NCBI RefSeq assembly: GCF_001182045.1
Contig: NZ_CVTY01000006.1
Location: forward strand, 292,086-356,085
Direction of reading: 5' to 3'
Origin: Dakarella massiliensis
GTDB lineage: Bacteria > Pseudomonadota > Gammaproteobacteria > Burkholderiales > Burkholderiaceae_F
Length of the DNA stretch: 64,000 nucleotides
Shown here: positions 50,311-58,574 of the stretch, in pieces
Layout: each line of letters starts with the position of its first letter
How positions within the stretch are numbered: the stretch's first letter is position 1
The notes under the pieces: generated by a model
Database searches by the model: none
What the model was told of the DNA's origin: nothing
Seen by the model: only the letters and a program-made list of their open reading frames with translations
Position numbers and translations under genes: made by a program

Positions 50311-51216
50311 ATGAGCGATAACGGAAGCTGGGAACTTTCTGCAGATGAACTCTCTCTCGCGGCGAACCGGCCTCTTATCACGGAGCTTGCCGGTCTGGGT
50401 GTTGTCCGCGCGAGCGGCAAGGACGCCGTGGATCTTCTCGATAAGCTTTTCTGCGTCCGTGTGACGGGTCTCGGCGACGCGATGAAACTCGCGGGCTGGG
50501 CCGAAGTGAAGGGGCGGCTGCTCGCGACCCCGCGTATCGTGATGGAGAACGAGGAGTCCGTGCTTCTCGTGGTGCCGCGCGAAACGCTGCCGGAGTTTGT
50601 GAAACGGATCAGCATCTATATCTTCCGCTCCAAGGTGAAGTTTGAGGACGTGTCGGACACGGTGAAGGTCGCGGGCGTGATGGGGGCAAACGACGATCTC
50701 AAAGCCGCTCTCGCCCCCGCCGGGCTTGATGTCCCGCCCTGCCTCTGGACCACCGCCCGCGCGAACGGCGCGATCGCGGGCCGCGTGATTCCGACAGAAG
50801 AGCCGGTCCCTGGGTTTGAAACCCCGGCTGAACGTCTCCTCGTTCTCGGGTCCGCCGATCAGATCGCGGCGCTCGCCGGCACCCGCGTTCCCGAAGCCTT
50901 CTGGTGGCTCGCTGAGATCTCCGCTGGTGTCCCAACGGTGTTCACGAGCTCCATGTCGAAATTTGTCCCGCAGGCGATCAATTACGACACGCTCGGCGGC
51001 GTGACCTACAACAAGGGCTGCTACCCGGGACAGGAAGTGATCTCGCGCGTCCATAACAACATGGCGAAGTTCGGGAAGACGATGGTCTTCGCGAAGACTG
51101 AGGGTGATGTCCCGGCCGCGGGCTCTGACTTCACGTTTGAGGAGAAACTTGGAATTGTCGTCGAGTCCGTGAAGGCGGCCGGCACCACGTACTTCCTCTT
51201 CCAGACGACGAAGTAA
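50311..51216 (+). CDS. ygfZ: YgfZ/GcvT-domain folate-binding protein
   Basis: A 301-residue cytosolic protein of the YgfZ family, related to aminomethyltransferase, which supports repair or assembly of iron-sulfur clusters in certain enzymes, including the radical-SAM MiaB. The hallmark K-G-C-Y-x-G-Q-E is present: NKGCYPGQEVISRVHN (about residues 232-247). N-terminal tetrahydrofolate-binding part: LAGLGVVRASGKDAVDLLDKLFCV. AAAGGA lies 10 bp before ATG 50311; in-frame codons upstream overlap the LysR 3' end and are not expected. Its terminator is at 51246-51287. Confidence 0.87.
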   Translation: MSDNGSWELSADELSLAANRPLITELAGLGVVRASGKDAVDLLDKLFCVRVTGLGDAMKLAGWAEVKGRLLATPRIVMENEESVLLVVPRETLPEFVKRISIYIFRSKVKFEDVSDTVKVAGVMGANDDLKAALAPAGLDVPPCLWTTARANGAIAGRVIPTEEPVPGFETPAERLLVLGSADQIAALAGTRVPEAFWWLAEISAGVPTVFTSSMSKFVPQAINYDTLGGVTYNKGCYPGQEVISRVHNNMAKFGKTMVFAKTEGDVPAAGSDFTFEEKLGIVVESVKAAGTTYFLFQTTK

Positions 51217-51245
51217 GCGGCTTAAAGTTTCATTGATTGATTGAC

Positions 51246-51287
51246 GAAAGCGGAGTTCCTTCAGCAGGAACTCCGCTTTCTATTTTG
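51246..51287. terminator. Bidirectional terminator after ygfZ
   Basis: A 14-bp perfect stem GAAAGCGGAGTTCC (51246-51259) with GGAACTCCGCTTTC (51267-51280), then TATTTT. It also serves the convergent 51306-51629 gene. Confidence 0.8.
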
Positions 51288-51305
51288 GGAGAAGAAAATC
51301 GGTCT

Positions 51306-51629
51306 TCAGCCGATCGGCACTCCCATCGCGGTCGCGACGATGATGAGGATGACGACCGCGATCATCGCGTACTTGATCCATCGGGTGTCCGCCGCGCCGT
51401 TTGCCGTGAAGTCCGGCATCACCATCGCGCCCCGCGCGTCGTAGTACTCCGTCGCCCCGTCATAAAACTCCACCGCGACCTGTGTCTTGCTGAAGGCGCG
51501 AAGCCGCCCCTTCTTCGTGAAGAGGAGGCGGTCCGACGCATCAGGATCCGACCCCTCCCGCCCGTACACCAGGACTTCGCCCGATTTTTCTTCGCAGCGC
51601 GTGATGATGAGAGTCGTGGTGTCTGGCAT
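51306..51629 (-). CDS. Small tail-anchored membrane protein
   Basis: A 107-residue protein of unknown function. The N-terminal 85 residues are soluble and beta-rich (LIITRCEEKSGEVLVYGREG...QVAVEFYDGATEYYDARGAMVM). One C-terminal membrane helix (WIKYAMIAVVILIIVATAMGVPIG) anchors it, with the soluble part presumably in the cytosol. No family recognised. It is convergent with ygfZ. Confidence 0.55.
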   Translation of the reverse strand: MPDTTTLIITRCEEKSGEVLVYGREGSDPDASDRLLFTKKGRLRAFSKTQVAVEFYDGATEYYDARGAMVMPDFTANGAADTRWIKYAMIAVVILIIVATAMGVPIG

Positions 51630-51830
51630 AGCGATCCTGAATTCAGAAGAAATGAGGAGAAAGGGCAGGCGGAAGCCGCCCTGATAACCGGTTAGTTTAC
51701 TGATGATAGACGTATTACCGAGGAAACCTCAGTTTCCCGGGTTACTCCGGGATTCGGCGCATGTCGCCGCGGTTATGATTGCTTCCTATGCAGACCCTTC
51801 CTGCAGAACACTAAAAAAGCGAGAAAGAGA

Positions 51831-52328
51831 ATGGCAGTCACAATTCGTAAGTCTGTTGAGAGCGATCTTCCCGCTCTCCTCGACATCTATAACCACGAGG
51901 TGGAGCACGGCGTCGCGACGTTTGACCTGAAGCCGCTGACGCTTGAAGAGCGGGCGGTGTGGTTTTACGAGCATAACAAGGAGAATCATCCGCTGATCAC
52001 GGCGGAACTCGACGGGAAGCCTGTCGGCTACGCGTCACTCTCCTCCTTCTCCTCAAAAGCCGCGTACCACAGCACGGTGGAACTTTCGATCTATGTGGCC
52101 CCCGACTGCCGCGGTCACCACATCGGGACGCTTCTCATGGAAGCGATCCTGAATCTCGCGAAAGAGGATCCCGAGACGCATCTCGTCGTGTCCCTGATCA
52201 CGGGTGTCAACGAGCCGAGCATCGCGCTTCATAAGAAATACGGGTTCAAGTACGTCGGGACGATCCACGAGTCCGGAAAGAAATTCGGGAAGTGGCTTGA
52301 CGTGCAGTACTGGGAGCTTCAGGTCTGA
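51831..52328 (+). CDS. GNAT N-acetyltransferase, Pat/MnaT-like
   Basis: A 165-residue GNAT acetyltransferase closest to the phosphinothricin/methionine-sulfone/amino-acid N-acetyltransferase subgroup. Visible marks: ITAELDGKPVGYASLSSF, STVELSIYVAPDCRGHHIGTLLMEAIL (acetyl-CoA pyrophosphate loop, R-G-x-x-x-G, about 88-98), and VSLITGVNEPSIALHKKYGFKYVGTIHESGKKFGKWLDVQYWEL. It likely acetylates a modified amino acid; the substrate cannot be read from the sequence. Single gene; its terminator overlaps the 3' end of the convergent araC-type gene. Confidence 0.88.
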   Translation: MAVTIRKSVESDLPALLDIYNHEVEHGVATFDLKPLTLEERAVWFYEHNKENHPLITAELDGKPVGYASLSSFSSKAAYHSTVELSIYVAPDCRGHHIGTLLMEAILNLAKEDPETHLVVSLITGVNEPSIALHKKYGFKYVGTIHESGKKFGKWLDVQYWELQV

Positions 52329-52355
52329 AGCCTGAAGGGTGAGAGTCCTGGCCCT

Positions 52356-53252
52356 CTAAGCGCCGTTCCGATATCGGAGCGGCGTTGTTTTTAAGCACTT
52401 CTTGAAGGCGGAAATGAAGTAGCTCGCGCTCGCGAACCCGCATTCCGTCGCGATGTCCTCAACCGACAGTCCGGTTTCGCGGAGGAGTTTCGACGCCTGC
52501 GTGATGCGGTAGAGCCGGATATAGGAGAAGATCGTGTCGTGGGTGACGCGCTTAAAAAGCCGGCAGCATTCGCCCGGGCTGTAGTGAACCGCCTCCGCGA
52601 TCGAGTCGATCGTGATCTCTTCCTTATAGTGCGCCTGAACGTACGTCATGATCGCGCGGGCGACAGCGTCATTCCTCGCCCGGCTGACGACCGTCTTCTT
52701 CGCGGCGTCGGGCCGGAAATTCTGAAGGAGCGAGAGCCAGATCTGCATCAGACACTCGGCGACCTGGTACTCGTAGCCAAAGAGCTTCGACTCCGCGAGA
52801 TCCGCGATCGTCTGAAGCCGCGTGAGAATCTCATCCTGCCAGGGGACGGAAGGCCTGAACGCCATCTCGGCAAACGCCGGATTCCCGACATAGGGGTCGA
52901 TATAGCGCTTTTCGAAAATGGAGCCGGGGAAGAGTGAGAGAAGCGCCGGAAGGAAGTCGATGCAGTAGTAAGTGCTGTCCGGGTCTTCCACCGGGGCGAT
53001 CATGTGAAGCATGCCGCTATTGATGAAACAGCCTTCGCCTGCTTTCAGTTCGAGCTTCTTATCGGAGAGACAGACATACACCGCGCCGCTCTTCACAAGA
53101 CAGAGCTGCATCTCAGAGTGCCAGTGCCAGTCCGCCCGATGACTCGCGTTCCGGGAGAGTTTGGACTCATAGAGCGCGAAAGGAAACTCATCGGATCCGT
53201 GAGGAGTTTTGTCCTCCTGGTCAGGACCGATCGGAAAGTTAGGTATCTGCAT
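52356..53252 (-). CDS. AraC-family regulator with cupin domain
   Basis: A 298-residue transcriptional regulator. N-terminal cupin/sensor domain (about 15-160; RADWHWHSEMQLCLVKSGAVYV, LKAGEGCFINSGMLHMIAP). C-terminal AraC DNA-binding domain (about 195-298) with two HTH motifs: ITIDSIAEAVHYSPGECCRLFKRVTHDTIFSYIRLYRI and LSVEDIATECGFASASYFISAFKKCLKTTPLRYR. It usually senses a small molecule; the target is not evident because neighbours are unrelated. The upstream region 53253-53979 contains no gene on either strand and has the nested inverted repeats at 53666-53724. Confidence 0.9.
   Translation of the reverse strand: MQIPNFPIGPDQEDKTPHGSDEFPFALYESKLSRNASHRADWHWHSEMQLCLVKSGAVYVCLSDKKLELKAGEGCFINSGMLHMIAPVEDPDSTYYCIDFLPALLSLFPGSIFEKRYIDPYVGNPAFAEMAFRPSVPWQDEILTRLQTIADLAESKLFGYEYQVAECLMQIWLSLLQNFRPDAAKKTVVSRARNDAVARAIMTYVQAHYKEEITIDSIAEAVHYSPGECCRLFKRVTHDTIFSYIRLYRITQASKLLRETGLSVEDIATECGFASASYFISAFKKCLKTTPLRYRNGA
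52361..52392 (+). terminator. GNAT terminator inside the araC-type 3' end
   Basis: A 12-bp near-perfect stem (CGCCGTTCCGAT with ATCGGAGCGGCG, 52361-52384), followed by TTGTTTTT. The hairpin also encodes residues of the last araC-type codons (TPLRYRNGA). Confidence 0.7.
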
Positions 53253-53665
53253 GCGTCGCGGTAAAGTTCCGAATGCGAAAGAAAATAATAACCGTTTAGC
53301 CTAAAAGCCATAGCGGCAGTCGAAAGAATACCAGAATAGAAGAAACCGCCTGAGGCTTAGGGCGCTTCGGTGTCTTACCTTGGAGGTACGAGAAAGCCGG
53401 CGTGCGGGGATATCTCTGATTTTATGTATTAATTTCTGTTCGGAATTCCGGGGGCAGAGAGGCTGATTAGCGATCTTTACGAGGATTTACCTGAGCGACA
53501 AAAAAATAACCTCCGGGGGCTCAGAAACCTCTCGGGAAACAGTCACCATAGCAAGGATTTCGGAGAAACGCGGGAAAGTTTCCGCTCCGCGTGCCGGAAG
53601 AGCGGCGACTGAGCTGCGGAAAGCCGCACAAAAACGCTCGCCTGAGGAGTTAAACAAAACAAAAT

Positions 53666-53724
53666 GACACAGCAATTGGGACTGTCGTTATGTCGATACA
53701 TAACGTCATAGGATCAGCTGTGTC
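53666..53724. repeat. Nested inverted repeats
   Basis: Outer arms GACACAGC (53666-53673) and GCTGTGTC (53717-53724) enclose the inner palindrome CGTTATGT-cgat-ACATAACG (53686-53705). It lies in the 700-bp gene-free stretch between the araC-type and TM2 genes. No T-run follows, so it is not an ordinary terminator. Confidence 0.65.
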
Positions 53725-53979
53725 GGCTTGAACACCGTGCTTTATCCTGCTGATCAGTCAGCGTTTTGTTGGTAGTGTAATTGTCTTACTTTCCTTTAAA
53801 TAGGCAATCTTATCGACAGTTTGCCTACGCTATCTTTTAAAAACGTTATTTAAATAGCTTATTTTTGAATCCGTGGTTATGTTTTTATGAGTACTGTTTT
53901 TTGATCTAATCGATATAAAAATAAACAGGAATGTATAAAATAACGCTATCCATGTTAACTGAATATGCAGGATAAGCGT

Positions 53980-54408
53980 ATGTCTGAATCTTCGACCGTC
54001 CACTCTTCCCCGATTCAGGGGTCTTCTGCTCCGACCTCCATCCCCCAGGAAAGCAATAAGATGGAGAATCTCGCCAAGATGACGCTGATCGAGACGCGTC
54101 TTTCAAACGAGAAGAAGTCCGGGTTCCTCGCCTACGTGCTCTGGTTCTTCTTTGGTTCTTTCGGTGTCCACTGCTTCTATCTCGGGAAGCCGATGAGCGG
54201 ACTCTTCCGTATCGCGTCGATCTGGCTTGGAATCATCCTCGTCTTCGCGATTGGATCTGACGGCCCCGGCGTCATCAACGCGGTGGGCGCGCTGTTCCTC
54301 GTTATCGGAAGCCTGCTGCTTCTGATTGATATCTTCCGTATTCCGAGCTTTGCCCGCGCTTACCTCGATAACCGCCGCATGGTTTATGAGCGGAATCTTC
54401 TGAGGTAA
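53980..54408 (+). CDS. TM2-domain membrane protein
   Basis: A 142-residue protein with a polar Ser/Thr/Pro N-terminus (about 1-45) and a C-terminal TM2 domain: KKSGFLAYVLWFFFGSFGVHCFYLGKPMSGLFRI (G-x-H-x-F-Y-L-G motif) and two further hydrophobic segments. TM2 proteins are small bacterial membrane proteins of unclear function. ATG 53980 is chosen because AGGATAAG precedes it; ATG 53965 is not preceded by a ribosome site. Confidence 0.8.
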   Translation: MSESSTVHSSPIQGSSAPTSIPQESNKMENLAKMTLIETRLSNEKKSGFLAYVLWFFFGSFGVHCFYLGKPMSGLFRIASIWLGIILVFAIGSDGPGVINAVGALFLVIGSLLLLIDIFRIPSFARAYLDNRRMVYERNLLR

Positions 54409-54436
54409 GAAACAGAGGATCCAGTGTGTGTGATAA

Positions 54437-54462
54437 ACGGCATCTTCGGGTGCCGTTTTTTT
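54437..54462 (+). terminator. Terminator after the TM2 gene
   Basis: ACGGCATC (54437-54444), TTCG tetraloop, GGTGCCGT (54449-54456), then a T-run. Confidence 0.85.
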
Positions 54463-54595
54463 ATGGGAAGCGGAAGCGCGATGGTCTTTCGTTGAACAAA
54501 AAGGGAGCGGCTTTTTTGAAGCCGCTCCTTTAAGTGAGAGAGCGATACCTATTTCAGAAGAAACCGCGGATCAAAGGCTTCCAGGCTTTGTATTC

Positions 54596-55252
54596 TCAGA
54601 GCGGGACATCCTTCAGCCACTTGGAAGGCCCCATATCCTGCACTTCGTGAATGCTTTTCCCGGTTACCCACTTGGAAGCGCCGCGGGCCTTGCCGGTGAT
54701 TTCCTCAATATCGACACGCCAGACCTGAGCCATGGGACCGCGCACTTTCATCTGAACCTCATTGCGGACCGCGCTGTTTTTCGGCGCGTGGCGCTTGAGG
54801 ATGGCGGCGAAGGCATCCGCGAATTCCTTGGGATCCGTGACCGGATAGGCTTTCCCGGTAACAATCGCTGAGGCGTAATCAACGGAATACCACTCCGGCA
54901 GCGTCGTCGCCTTTCCAACGTAGGAAATCGACACGTTGGGATTCATCAGCATGTTGTCGGTCTTACGACCGCCCGGCATCCCGGTTCCATGGAAATAAAT
55001 TTTGTTCCCGACTCTCACGGGGGTAATCGGCACTCCGTAAGGATGTCCGTCCAGATCGCAGGTGCTCAGAACCGCGTGCTCTGTGAAATCGATCACTTCT
55101 TTTGCCTGATCCAGGGTCAGTTCACGGGCCTTGCGGCGGAGAGGACGATGAGCGGTGCATTTTTTCTCATCCGGAGCAGGTTCAGCCGCGGAAGCGACGG
55201 CGCTGAGCGCGGAAAGACCGCCGGCAATAAGGACTTCTCTTCGAGTAGACAT
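54596..55252 (-). CDS. Exported PNPOx-like (split-barrel FMN) protein
   Basis: A 218-residue split-barrel flavin-binding protein of the pyridoxamine-phosphate-oxidase-like superfamily, close to the NimA/HugZ-type group. An N-terminal signal (STRREVLIAGGLSALSAVASA) has a Tat-like RR, unusual for these normally cytosolic proteins. Mature part: VIDFTEHAVLSTCDLDGHPYGVPITPV (barrel strand 1), KIYFHGTGMPGGRKTDNMLMNPNVSISYVG. It could bind FMN or F420-like cofactor or heme and act in the periplasm. AGGAG precedes the ATG. It is divergent from the second MocR regulator (55397), which is its likely controller. Confidence 0.77.
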   Translation of the reverse strand: MSTRREVLIAGGLSALSAVASAAEPAPDEKKCTAHRPLRRKARELTLDQAKEVIDFTEHAVLSTCDLDGHPYGVPITPVRVGNKIYFHGTGMPGGRKTDNMLMNPNVSISYVGKATTLPEWYSVDYASAIVTGKAYPVTDPKEFADAFAAILKRHAPKNSAVRNEVQMKVRGPMAQVWRVDIEEITGKARGASKWVTGKSIHEVQDMGPSKWLKDVPL

Positions 55253-55396
55253 CTTTTCTCCTTTTATAAATCCTCGAAACTCTGTCTTTATTGAACCATC
55301 GGATTAATTCAAAAGATCTAGACGGTTTTTGAAAATTTGATGGGGACAGTCGGAGATCTGTCTTCCATTTGGGCAGAATTATTCTTGGAGGGAAAT

Positions 55397-56857
55397 ATGC
55401 CGCGAAAAATTCTGCCGCCGCTCGACTGGCAAATCGGTGAGGATGAGCCTAAAGCTGAAGGTCTTAAAAAGAAATTCTTTAGTTTCATCGGGAAAGGAAT
55501 GCTTCCTGAAGGAACCCGGCTGCCATCAGTGAGACAGATGGCGGCGTCGAGCGGCGTATCCAAAAACACCGTTGAGCGGGTGTACGCTGAGCTGAAGGAC
55601 GAAGGCGTTATTGCTGTCAGACCCGGTTCCGGGTTTTGGGTGGCGGAGAGACCTCCGGTCATCTGTCCGCCAGAGATCGGGGCTATCGCGGCGGAAGACT
55701 CCCATGTCAAAATGCCGATTACTTCGGCCGCAAAGGAAGCGGCTGACGCTCTTCCCTTTTTCAGGCGTCACACCAGTTGGCCTCTTTCCTGCCGCTGTTC
55801 CGTGATGGATATATTCCCGGAAAAGCGCTGGGGGGCGATCAATGCCCAGATAGCGAGATCTCCCTGGCTCTATACCAACTATTCGGATCCCAAAGGCTAC
55901 TTCCCGCTTCGGGAAATGATTTGCCGGAACCTCTTCAAGTACCGTTCTATTTCGGCGAAGCCTGAGAACGTCGTCATCACGAACGGCACGATCAATACGA
56001 TCGGCCTCGTTATCGATCTGATACTGGAGGCAGGTCAGAGAATCGCGCTTGAGTCTCCCGCGAATAACCTGATTTCGTCTCTCATCCGATATCATGGGAA
56101 GAAAATTCAGTGGCTGAAGAGCGATTCTGAGGGCGTGATCCCAGAAGCCGGAAATATTTCGGCGCTGCTGGTGACCCCTTCAATTCAGGTTCCCGCAGGG
56201 ATCAGGATGTCTCTTGCAAGGCGGGAGGAAGTTCTCTCAGTCTGCAGGAATAAAGGTGTCTGGCTGATTGAGAATGACTTCGACACCGAGTTTGGTCTGC
56301 TGAATGACTCGCTGCCCGCTATTCGTTCGCTTCCTGGGGCGGAAGACTGCACGATTTATTCCGGAACGTTTTCATCGATTATTTTCCCGGGTATCCGAAT
56401 CGGCTACGCGGTTGTACCGGAAACACTGGCAGACGCGTTAGCCGGAAGCCGTTTCTTAAACGACCGCTTTTCTTCAGAAAGCCGGCAGGCGGCGCTCGCT
56501 GAGTTTATTCGCTCAGGCGAGTACGAGACGCATGTCAGAAAGGTCGCCACTGTCTTTAATCAGAGGCGGGAGTTCCTGATAAATCTGCTGAAGAAGAAGG
56601 CGGACCGATGGGGGCATGTTTCATCAAACGCCATCGGCTCACACATTACGTTCTCGTTGTTGGAGAACAGTATCTCCGACAAGGCTATCGCGGCGAAGGC
56701 CTTTGAGCGGAAGCATGAGTTCATCGCCTGTTCGAGTTTCGACGGAGACTATCGGATCAATGGGCTGATGCTGGGATTTGGAGCATTCCCGACTCCGACA
56801 ATCGCGGAATCAGTTGAACTATTAATCTCGATCCTGAAGGATTCAATCCGAGCTTAG
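55397..56857 (+). CDS. MocR/GabR-type regulator lacking the PLP lysine
   Basis: A 486-residue MocR regulator. GntR HTH at about 25-75 (GMLPEGTRLPSVRQMAASSGVSKNTVERVYAELKDEGVIAV), linker, and aminotransferase-like domain with NYSDPKGYFPLREMI and NVVITNGT. The normal DxD after the strand remains (LIENDFDTEF), but the PLP Lys is replaced: IYSGTFSSIIFPGIRIGY, Ser at about 327 where the family has Lys. It is a more distant homologue of the 11923-13413 protein and shares that loss. ATG 55397 has GGAGGGA 3-9 bp upstream. Divergent from the exported PNPOx-like gene. Confidence 0.87.
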   Translation: MPRKILPPLDWQIGEDEPKAEGLKKKFFSFIGKGMLPEGTRLPSVRQMAASSGVSKNTVERVYAELKDEGVIAVRPGSGFWVAERPPVICPPEIGAIAAEDSHVKMPITSAAKEAADALPFFRRHTSWPLSCRCSVMDIFPEKRWGAINAQIARSPWLYTNYSDPKGYFPLREMICRNLFKYRSISAKPENVVITNGTINTIGLVIDLILEAGQRIALESPANNLISSLIRYHGKKIQWLKSDSEGVIPEAGNISALLVTPSIQVPAGIRMSLARREEVLSVCRNKGVWLIENDFDTEFGLLNDSLPAIRSLPGAEDCTIYSGTFSSIIFPGIRIGYAVVPETLADALAGSRFLNDRFSSESRQAALAEFIRSGEYETHVRKVATVFNQRREFLINLLKKKADRWGHVSSNAIGSHITFSLLENSISDKAIAAKAFERKHEFIACSSFDGDYRINGLMLGFGAFPTPTIAESVELLISILKDSIRA

Positions 56858-56911
56858 TTCTATCGCCACGCGCTTTGCGGTGGAGTTTTCTGAGATAAGA
56901 AGCTCAGATTC

Positions 56912-56948
56912 CGGTCACCGGAATGAGATCTTTGGGTGCCGTTTTTTT
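56912..56948 (+). terminator. Terminator after the second mocR gene
   Basis: CGGTCACC (56912-56919) pairs, with one bulge, with GGTGCCG (56935-56941), followed by a T-run. Confidence 0.55.
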
Positions 56949-57014
56949 ATGCTTCGCGGAGGCTCCGGTACACTGTCCGGAGTGAAAGATGGGAAGGCTT
57001 GGTGAGGTGAAGTG

Positions 57015-57431
57015 ATGTCAGAAAAAGAAAGCGGCAATACGGGAGCGGCTGAAAGCTGCCTCTTCTGCGCGATTCAGACGGACGACCGGAAGCGGATCGT
57101 GGAAGAGAATGACTACGCGTACGCTATCCGTGACGGATTCCCGGTGACGCCGGGGCACACGCTTTTTATCCCGAAACGCCACGTCCCGGACTATTTCGGC
57201 CTTACGCAGGAAGAGCGTGACGCGATCAATCTGCTGATTCACTCGCAGAAAAAGATTCTTGAAACCGACGACCCGACGATCGAAGGCTGGAATATCGGGA
57301 TCAATAATGGGTTTGTGAGCGATCAGACGGTCTTCCACTGCCATGTGCACCTGATTCCACGCCGGAAGGGCGATGTTGAGAATCCTCGGGGCGGCGTCCG
57401 GCACGTTATTCCGTCCAAAGGCTCCTACTAG
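57015..57431 (+). CDS. HIT-family nucleotide hydrolase
   Basis: A 138-residue histidine-triad protein. N-terminal zinc-like Cys pair SCLFCAI; core DGFPVTPGHTLFIPKRHVPDYFGL; catalytic H-x-H-x-H motif FHCHVHLIPRRKGD (about 112-125), where the central His is the nucleophile. HIT enzymes hydrolyse AMP-lysine, AMP-amides or dinucleoside polyphosphates. GAGGTG precedes ATG 57015; GTG 57012 would add one residue. Its stop overlaps the convergent RhuM gene by four bases. Confidence 0.88.
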   Translation: MSEKESGNTGAAESCLFCAIQTDDRKRIVEENDYAYAIRDGFPVTPGHTLFIPKRHVPDYFGLTQEERDAINLLIHSQKKILETDDPTIEGWNIGINNGFVSDQTVFHCHVHLIPRRKGDVENPRGGVRHVIPSKGSY

Positions 57432-58414
57432 GCATTGTTCTGATCCAGGTCGGGTCTCGCGCTGACCTCCGTGATCGCCAGTTCGCGTTTCTGGTACAGC
57501 CTTAATTCCTTCAGCGCGAAGGCTTTGGCGTTTCTGCCATCAAGATCTGTTTCGTTGGCTGTCAGTCCTTGGCATTCATGGAACGTCATGAAGGCGGTCA
57601 GGCAATGATCAAAATCATCCGTGGTCAGTCTCCCTCGTCTCTCGGCCTGGAGCGTCAGATAGTCGATGAACATCACAATCCAGCGGCAGAGGGTCGTGTA
57701 CTCCTCTGAATTCAGATAACGAGCCGGATCGAGAGCGTCGCGCTCATGGATTCGCCGTTCTCTCCCGTCTTTCGACTCGCGAAGTCGCATGCCGGCTTTC
57801 CGATGGTCAGGACGGGTTAAAAGAATGCCGGCTGGCGTTTCATGAACCGACGCGAGATAAAGAAGGGTCCTCGCCCGGGTGAAGAACCGCTCCGCGAATA
57901 CCTTCTTTTCCACCGGTCCCGCCAGGTGGTGAGAGACGAGATCCTCAATGGTTCTCCGAAAACGCGCGTCACTTGCTCGGATTTCCCGGATCCGGCGGAT
58001 CAGCTCTTCGAAATTTTTTTCCGTCAGTTGCCACTCGGGGTGTTTCAGTCTCTCCGCGTCGATTGCGTACCCTCTAGAGACGAAGCTGCTGAAGAAACGC
58101 GATGCCCAGCAGCGGAACGCTCTGGCTTTTTCGGTTTTCAGTCGGAATCCGAGGCTAATGGCGGCTTCAAGCCCGAAGAGAGCGGTGCCGGCAGACTCTT
58201 TGATAACCGCGTCAGGGTCAATTTCTCCAGCCGCGATCCCATCCAGAACCAGTGACTTCAGTGTCTCAGGCTCTTCGCCGAAAATTCGGGCGAGTGTTCT
58301 GAGCGTCATCCAGAGATTCCCGTCCCGCAGGATCACATCCTCAGGGATTTCTGCCATCGGATAAAGCGAAGGGGATCCAGGGCTGGGTTTAGTGGATATA
58401 GAGCGGCTTTTCAT
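57428..58414 (-). CDS. RhuM-family protein
   Basis: A 328-residue protein of the RhuM family. N-terminal part resembles the phage-type P22/KilA-like regions (VILRDGNLWMTLRTLARIFG, then LFGLEAAISLGFRLKTEKARAFRCWASRFF). C-terminal marks are YLNSEEYTTLCRWIVMFIDYLTLQAERRGRLTTDDFDHCLTAFM and AKAFALKELRLYQKR. RhuM proteins are widespread near mobile and defence loci and uncharacterised; the Salmonella rhuM lies in a pathogenicity island. No transposase or integrase adjoins here. It is convergent with the HIT gene. Confidence 0.75.
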   Translation of the reverse strand: MKSRSISTKPSPGSPSLYPMAEIPEDVILRDGNLWMTLRTLARIFGEEPETLKSLVLDGIAAGEIDPDAVIKESAGTALFGLEAAISLGFRLKTEKARAFRCWASRFFSSFVSRGYAIDAERLKHPEWQLTEKNFEELIRRIREIRASDARFRRTIEDLVSHHLAGPVEKKVFAERFFTRARTLLYLASVHETPAGILLTRPDHRKAGMRLRESKDGRERRIHERDALDPARYLNSEEYTTLCRWIVMFIDYLTLQAERRGRLTTDDFDHCLTAFMTFHECQGLTANETDLDGRNAKAFALKELRLYQKRELAITEVSARPDLDQNNA

Positions 58415-58498
58415 GGGTGGTCCGGAGATAAGCGGAATGGCGTTTATCGTTATTAAAAAGTATTCTAATCCGGAGTCGGGTTTCCCTAGAATGAAGAC

Positions 58499-58538
58499 AA
58501 AAAAACGCCGCGGCCCTGGTGGACTCAGAGCCGCGGCG
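58499..58538 (-). terminator. Terminator of the DMSO-reductase-type operon
   Basis: CGCCGCGGC (58506-58514) pairs perfectly with GCCGCGGCG (58530-58538), followed on the minus strand by seven T. Confidence 0.85.
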
Positions 58539-58574
58539 AAGGAGAGAAGGGTAATGCTTTGGTTAGTTAATTAA

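Noticed and set aside
53687..53704. dif or XerCD site
   Set aside because: The palindrome has 7-bp visible arms and a 4-bp centre; it does not match the 11-6-11 dif consensus I know.
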